The notes below the pieces were generated by a model. That model saw only the letters and a program-made list of their open reading frames with translations, was not told the origin of the DNA and made no database searches. A stretch of DNA of 34,054 bases from Trueperaceae bacterium (GTDB lineage: Bacteria; Deinococcota; Deinococci; Deinococcales; Trueperaceae): NCBI GenBank assembly GCA_020431825.1, contig JAGQHN010000050.1, positions 1-34,054 on the forward strand, in the 5' to 3' direction. Below, piece by piece: positions 31,939 to 34,054 of the stretch. How positions within the stretch are numbered: the first letter of the stretch is position 1; every line of letters starts with the position of its first letter. The translations under genes and the position numbers were made by a program.

Positions 31939-32825
31939 TGCTTCTCGTCATTGGTGAAGCAATTACCGCCTTTATGCGAACGATTAAAGGGAACGGTCCT
32001 GATGTTGAAACGAGTTTTGAGGGTCCGGTCGCGAGTGGTGCGCCGATGATTTTTGCGAGTGCGGCTGCTCGGCTCGGCATCAATACCGTCGCGCTAATGG
32101 CTGTTGGTAATGATGATTTTGGTATTCAGATGCGTGACGTGTTAAATGCTCATGGGGTTGATACCTCTCACTGTCTTATCTCGAAAACACGTCCTACCTC
32201 ATGTGGTTTTGTGACCTACCGGGCCGATGGCAGTCGTTCGTTTATCTTTTATGTTCACGAAACATCTGCGACTGAAGTACCCCCAGTTTCTTTAAAAGAT
32301 TTACCTGAAAGTGCAGACGTTTTACATATTTCTGGTTCAGCCCTGAGCTTTGGTGGTGAGCTTGCTGCTACCGTAAAAGAGGCTATCGCCAGAGCCAAGC
32401 GTGCTGGTAAAAAAATCTCTGTTGACCCAAATGTTAGGGCAGAAACGGCCTCGGAGGATACGCTCATGCAGGTTCGGGCGGCAGTTTTGGAGGCAAATTA
32501 TATCTTGCCAAGTCATGGGGAACTTGATGCTTTGGGGTTAAGCGTAACGGATCTTATCCTTGCGGGTAAAGTTGTGGTAGTCAAAGAAGGTGCGAAAGGC
32601 GCTACGGTGTTTACCTCAGAGCAAGGGCAGTTTGTTCCTGCACCAAAGGTAAGCGAACTCAACGCGGACGGTGCAGGAGACATTTTTGCAGCAACTTTTA
32701 TAGCAGCAGTGATGCAGCAGAAGTCACCCGTTCGTGCAGCTGAGATAGCATGCGATGTAGCAGCCCGTTCCGTTACTTCTTCTGATCCAATGAATAGCCT
32801 TATACAACCTTCTGATCTTTTATGA
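31938..32825 (+). CDS. PfkB-family sugar kinase 1 (ribokinase-like)
   Basis: The 295-residue kinase opens V-I-G-E-A-I, has the substrate glycine loop G-A-P-M-I-F-A-S-A-A-A-R-L-G and ends in the A-D-G-A-G-D-I-F catalytic anion-hole motif (aspartate near 247). The pattern resembles ribokinase and 2-keto-3-deoxygluconate kinase relatives acting on free sugars. Its position after the dehydrogenase suggests it phosphorylates the resulting ketose. Overlap with the neighbouring genes is one base (TAATG) and four bases (ATGA). Confidence 0.85.
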   Translation: MLLVIGEAITAFMRTIKGNGPDVETSFEGPVASGAPMIFASAAARLGINTVALMAVGNDDFGIQMRDVLNAHGVDTSHCLISKTRPTSCGFVTYRADGSRSFIFYVHETSATEVPPVSLKDLPESADVLHISGSALSFGGELAATVKEAIARAKRAGKKISVDPNVRAETASEDTLMQVRAAVLEANYILPSHGELDALGLSVTDLILAGKVVVVKEGAKGATVFTSEQGQFVPAPKVSELNADGAGDIFAATFIAAVMQQKSPVRAAEIACDVAARSVTSSDPMNSLIQPSDLL

Positions 32826-33784
32826 AAACACCTAGGATTTTATGTATTTCTTTAGCTCCCGCTCTTGACCGTTACTTGACTGTCGAAAATTTCAGCGTGG
32901 GTGGAATCACCCGCTCGAGCCAAGTCGAAGAACGCGCAGGGGGCAAATGTATCAACATGGCAAGGGCCATGAAGCAGTTAGGTGGGAATCCTCTTGTCAT
33001 CGCCGCGCTCGGCGGTCATACCGGGGAGGCGATTGAAGCCGCAGCACGTGCCGAACGTATTGATATAGTGGCAACCCGCATCGAAAGCTGTACCCGGCAA
33101 TGTACAGTTATATGGGATCCTGTTCAGGAAACGTTGACCCAATTATCTGAGAATTGGAATCAAATTACTATGTCTGAATGGGCAGCTTTTATCGAGTTGG
33201 TAACAAAACACGTGAAGCAATCATCTTTCGAGGCAGCAGCTTTTTCAGGGCGCATGTTCCCGAGCGTACCTTCTGCTGAGGTTGCTAGTTTGGTAGAGAT
33301 TATGAATGAGCATAACCTTCCCAGTTATGTTGATGCAGCAGATGTGACACTGGGTGCGCTGCTGGCTGCAAAACCTACAGGTGTGAAAATCAATCACGAA
33401 GAAGCGAGTGCTTACCTGGGAATCCCCATTAACACTGTTGAAGATGCTGCCAAGTCTTGTAAAGAAATTGTCGCAGGTGGCGTTGCCTCTTGCGTGATAA
33501 CCCTTGGAGCTAGGGGAGCTGTAGGTGCTACCGCTACAGAAGCATATTATGTAAGTTCAGATGATCATGGACCTTGGGCCGTTGGTAGTGGTGACGCATT
33601 TTTTGGCGCAATGATTGTTAATCGTGTTAAGGGTGCGTCTTGGTTGGATACCATGACAGCAGGTGTTGCAGCTGGTACCGCGAATGCTCATCAGCAGATT
33701 GCTGGACTACTAGACTGTGAGCGATTTGATAAAAGTCTAAAGGAAATCCATATTGCACACTTGAGAGGGGTTCCGTCAAGTTAA
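32822..33784 (+). CDS. PfkB-family phosphosugar kinase 2 (FruK/LacC-like)
   Basis: The 320-residue kinase has L-A-P-A-L-D-R-Y at the N-terminus (usually N-P-A-x-D), A-G-G-K-C-I-N-M-A-R (usually G-G-K-G-I-N-V-A-R) and V-G-S-G-D-A-F-F-G-A with the catalytic aspartate. These mark the 1-phosphofructokinase/tagatose-6-phosphate kinase group, which adds a second phosphate. Together with the class I aldolase across the divergent promoter it would complete a kinase-kinase-aldolase route. The glycine-to-cysteine change in the glycine loop is unusual. It is the last gene of the arm; no strong terminator follows. Confidence 0.87.
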   Translation: MKTPRILCISLAPALDRYLTVENFSVGGITRSSQVEERAGGKCINMARAMKQLGGNPLVIAALGGHTGEAIEAAARAERIDIVATRIESCTRQCTVIWDPVQETLTQLSENWNQITMSEWAAFIELVTKHVKQSSFEAAAFSGRMFPSVPSAEVASLVEIMNEHNLPSYVDAADVTLGALLAAKPTGVKINHEEASAYLGIPINTVEDAAKSCKEIVAGGVASCVITLGARGAVGATATEAYYVSSDDHGPWAVGSGDAFFGAMIVNRVKGASWLDTMTAGVAAGTANAHQQIAGLLDCERFDKSLKEIHIAHLRGVPSS

Positions 33785-33841
33785 CTCGAGAATCTGGTGA
33801 GGAAGCTTTAGGGATTTTAAGCCTTTTGTTTGGTTTTAACC

Positions 33842-34054
33842 TAGAGCGTGTTATGAACTCGAGTATTATTCCATCAGATCAAGATAAACGTGTCCTGGAC
33901 GAATTTTCTGGGCAATCAAGGCAAAGCGTAATAATTTAATTACGTCTTAAAATGAGTCCTTATTTGACCTTACTCAAAGTAATACCAAACAAAAACTACG
34001 TCTCAGAGGCAGTTTTGAAGGCTAAAGTCCTTTTTAAGTTCATAACACGCTCTA
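33842..34054. mobile_element. MITE-like element with 18-bp perfect terminal inverted repeats
   Basis: TAGAGCGTGTTATGAACT (33842-33859) is repeated in inverted orientation at the window's last 18 bases (34037-34054). The 213-bp interval is too short for a transposase. It holds only a 28-codon frame (33853-33939). Both ends carry TA next to GAGCGTG, suggesting TA target duplication as in IS630/Tc1 or some IS5-family elements. The outer right boundary may lie beyond the window. Confidence 0.7.

Noticed and set aside
33853..33939. 28-codon frame inside the MITE-like element as a gene
   Set aside because: It starts within the terminal repeat, has no ribosome site and is too short to assess; at most a transposase leftover.

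Overview
The window reads as a carbohydrate and acid-sugar catabolic region of a bacterium. There are about 30 intact genes, with broken or mobile DNA at both ends and one insertion-sequence remnant in the middle. G+C looks close to 45-48% by eye. No rRNA, tRNA or CRISPR array was recognised. All three transport solute-binding proteins have type I signal peptides ending A-x-A/Q with no lipobox cysteine, so a periplasm is likely. One promoter places its -10 box directly before the start codon, giving a leaderless-type mRNA. Both traits are common in Deinococcota, but that assignment is tentative. The palindrome CTCGAG occurs about 50 times by hand count against 7-8 expected, in all reading frames, and looks like a lineage signature.

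Region 1 (3-390) holds the 3' end of a YceI-like gene and a truncated NAD(P)-binding oxidoreductase gene that runs into a 23-bp tandem repeat.

Region 2 (468-16779) is one functional unit built around a divergent promoter region at 12.8-13.1 kb. Leftward run an oligopeptide/oligosaccharide-type ABC importer without ATPases (SBP, DppB, DppC), a sialidase-fold protein, an NAL/DapA-type aldolase, a PL22-like oligogalacturonate lyase, a Gfo/Idh/MocA oxidoreductase, a GntR-FCD regulator, a DUF1537 acid-sugar kinase, PdxA2 and a second sialidase-fold protein. Rightward run a second NAL/DapA-type aldolase, a close relative of D-tartrate dehydratase and a cytosolic S1 sulfatase. The control region has a palindrome TGGTATACCA and TGGTAT half-sites on the leftward -10 box, matching the hexuronate (ExuR/UxuR) operator type. 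Sialidase fold plus NAL-type aldolase without any sialic-acid genes, combined with D-threonate and D-tartrate enzymes, fits breakdown of a different 2-keto-3-deoxy acid. Dha (3-deoxy-D-lyxo-2-heptulosaric acid) fits best, because its retro-aldol C4 fragment has exactly the D-threo configuration those two terminal routes need. This is an inference.

Region 3 (17004-23339) is a leftward RpiR-controlled operon: regulator, family-1 SBP, MalF/MalG-type permeases (again no ATPase), class II ketose-bisphosphate aldolase and an ADP-dependent-type sugar kinase. Two near-perfect 15-bp operators precede rpiR. The CTCGAG motif is scarce here, so this block may have arrived more recently. A decayed ISL3 transposase lies at its right edge.

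Region 4 (23982-33784) is a divergent DeoR regulon. Leftward: deoR, a class I DeoC/LsrF/FbaB-type aldolase and an AGPS-like FAD oxidase. Rightward: a complete ribose-type ABC importer (RbsB, RbsA, RbsC), a polyol-type zinc dehydrogenase and two PfkB kinases. Uptake, oxidation, two phosphorylations and aldol cleavage form a plausible route for a polyol or rare sugar, substrate unknown. The window ends in a 213-bp element with perfect 18-bp terminal inverted repeats (33842-34054), probably a MITE.

The three transport operons share one design: a perfect 11-13 bp hairpin directly after the binding-protein gene and before the membrane components, which probably sets their expression ratio.
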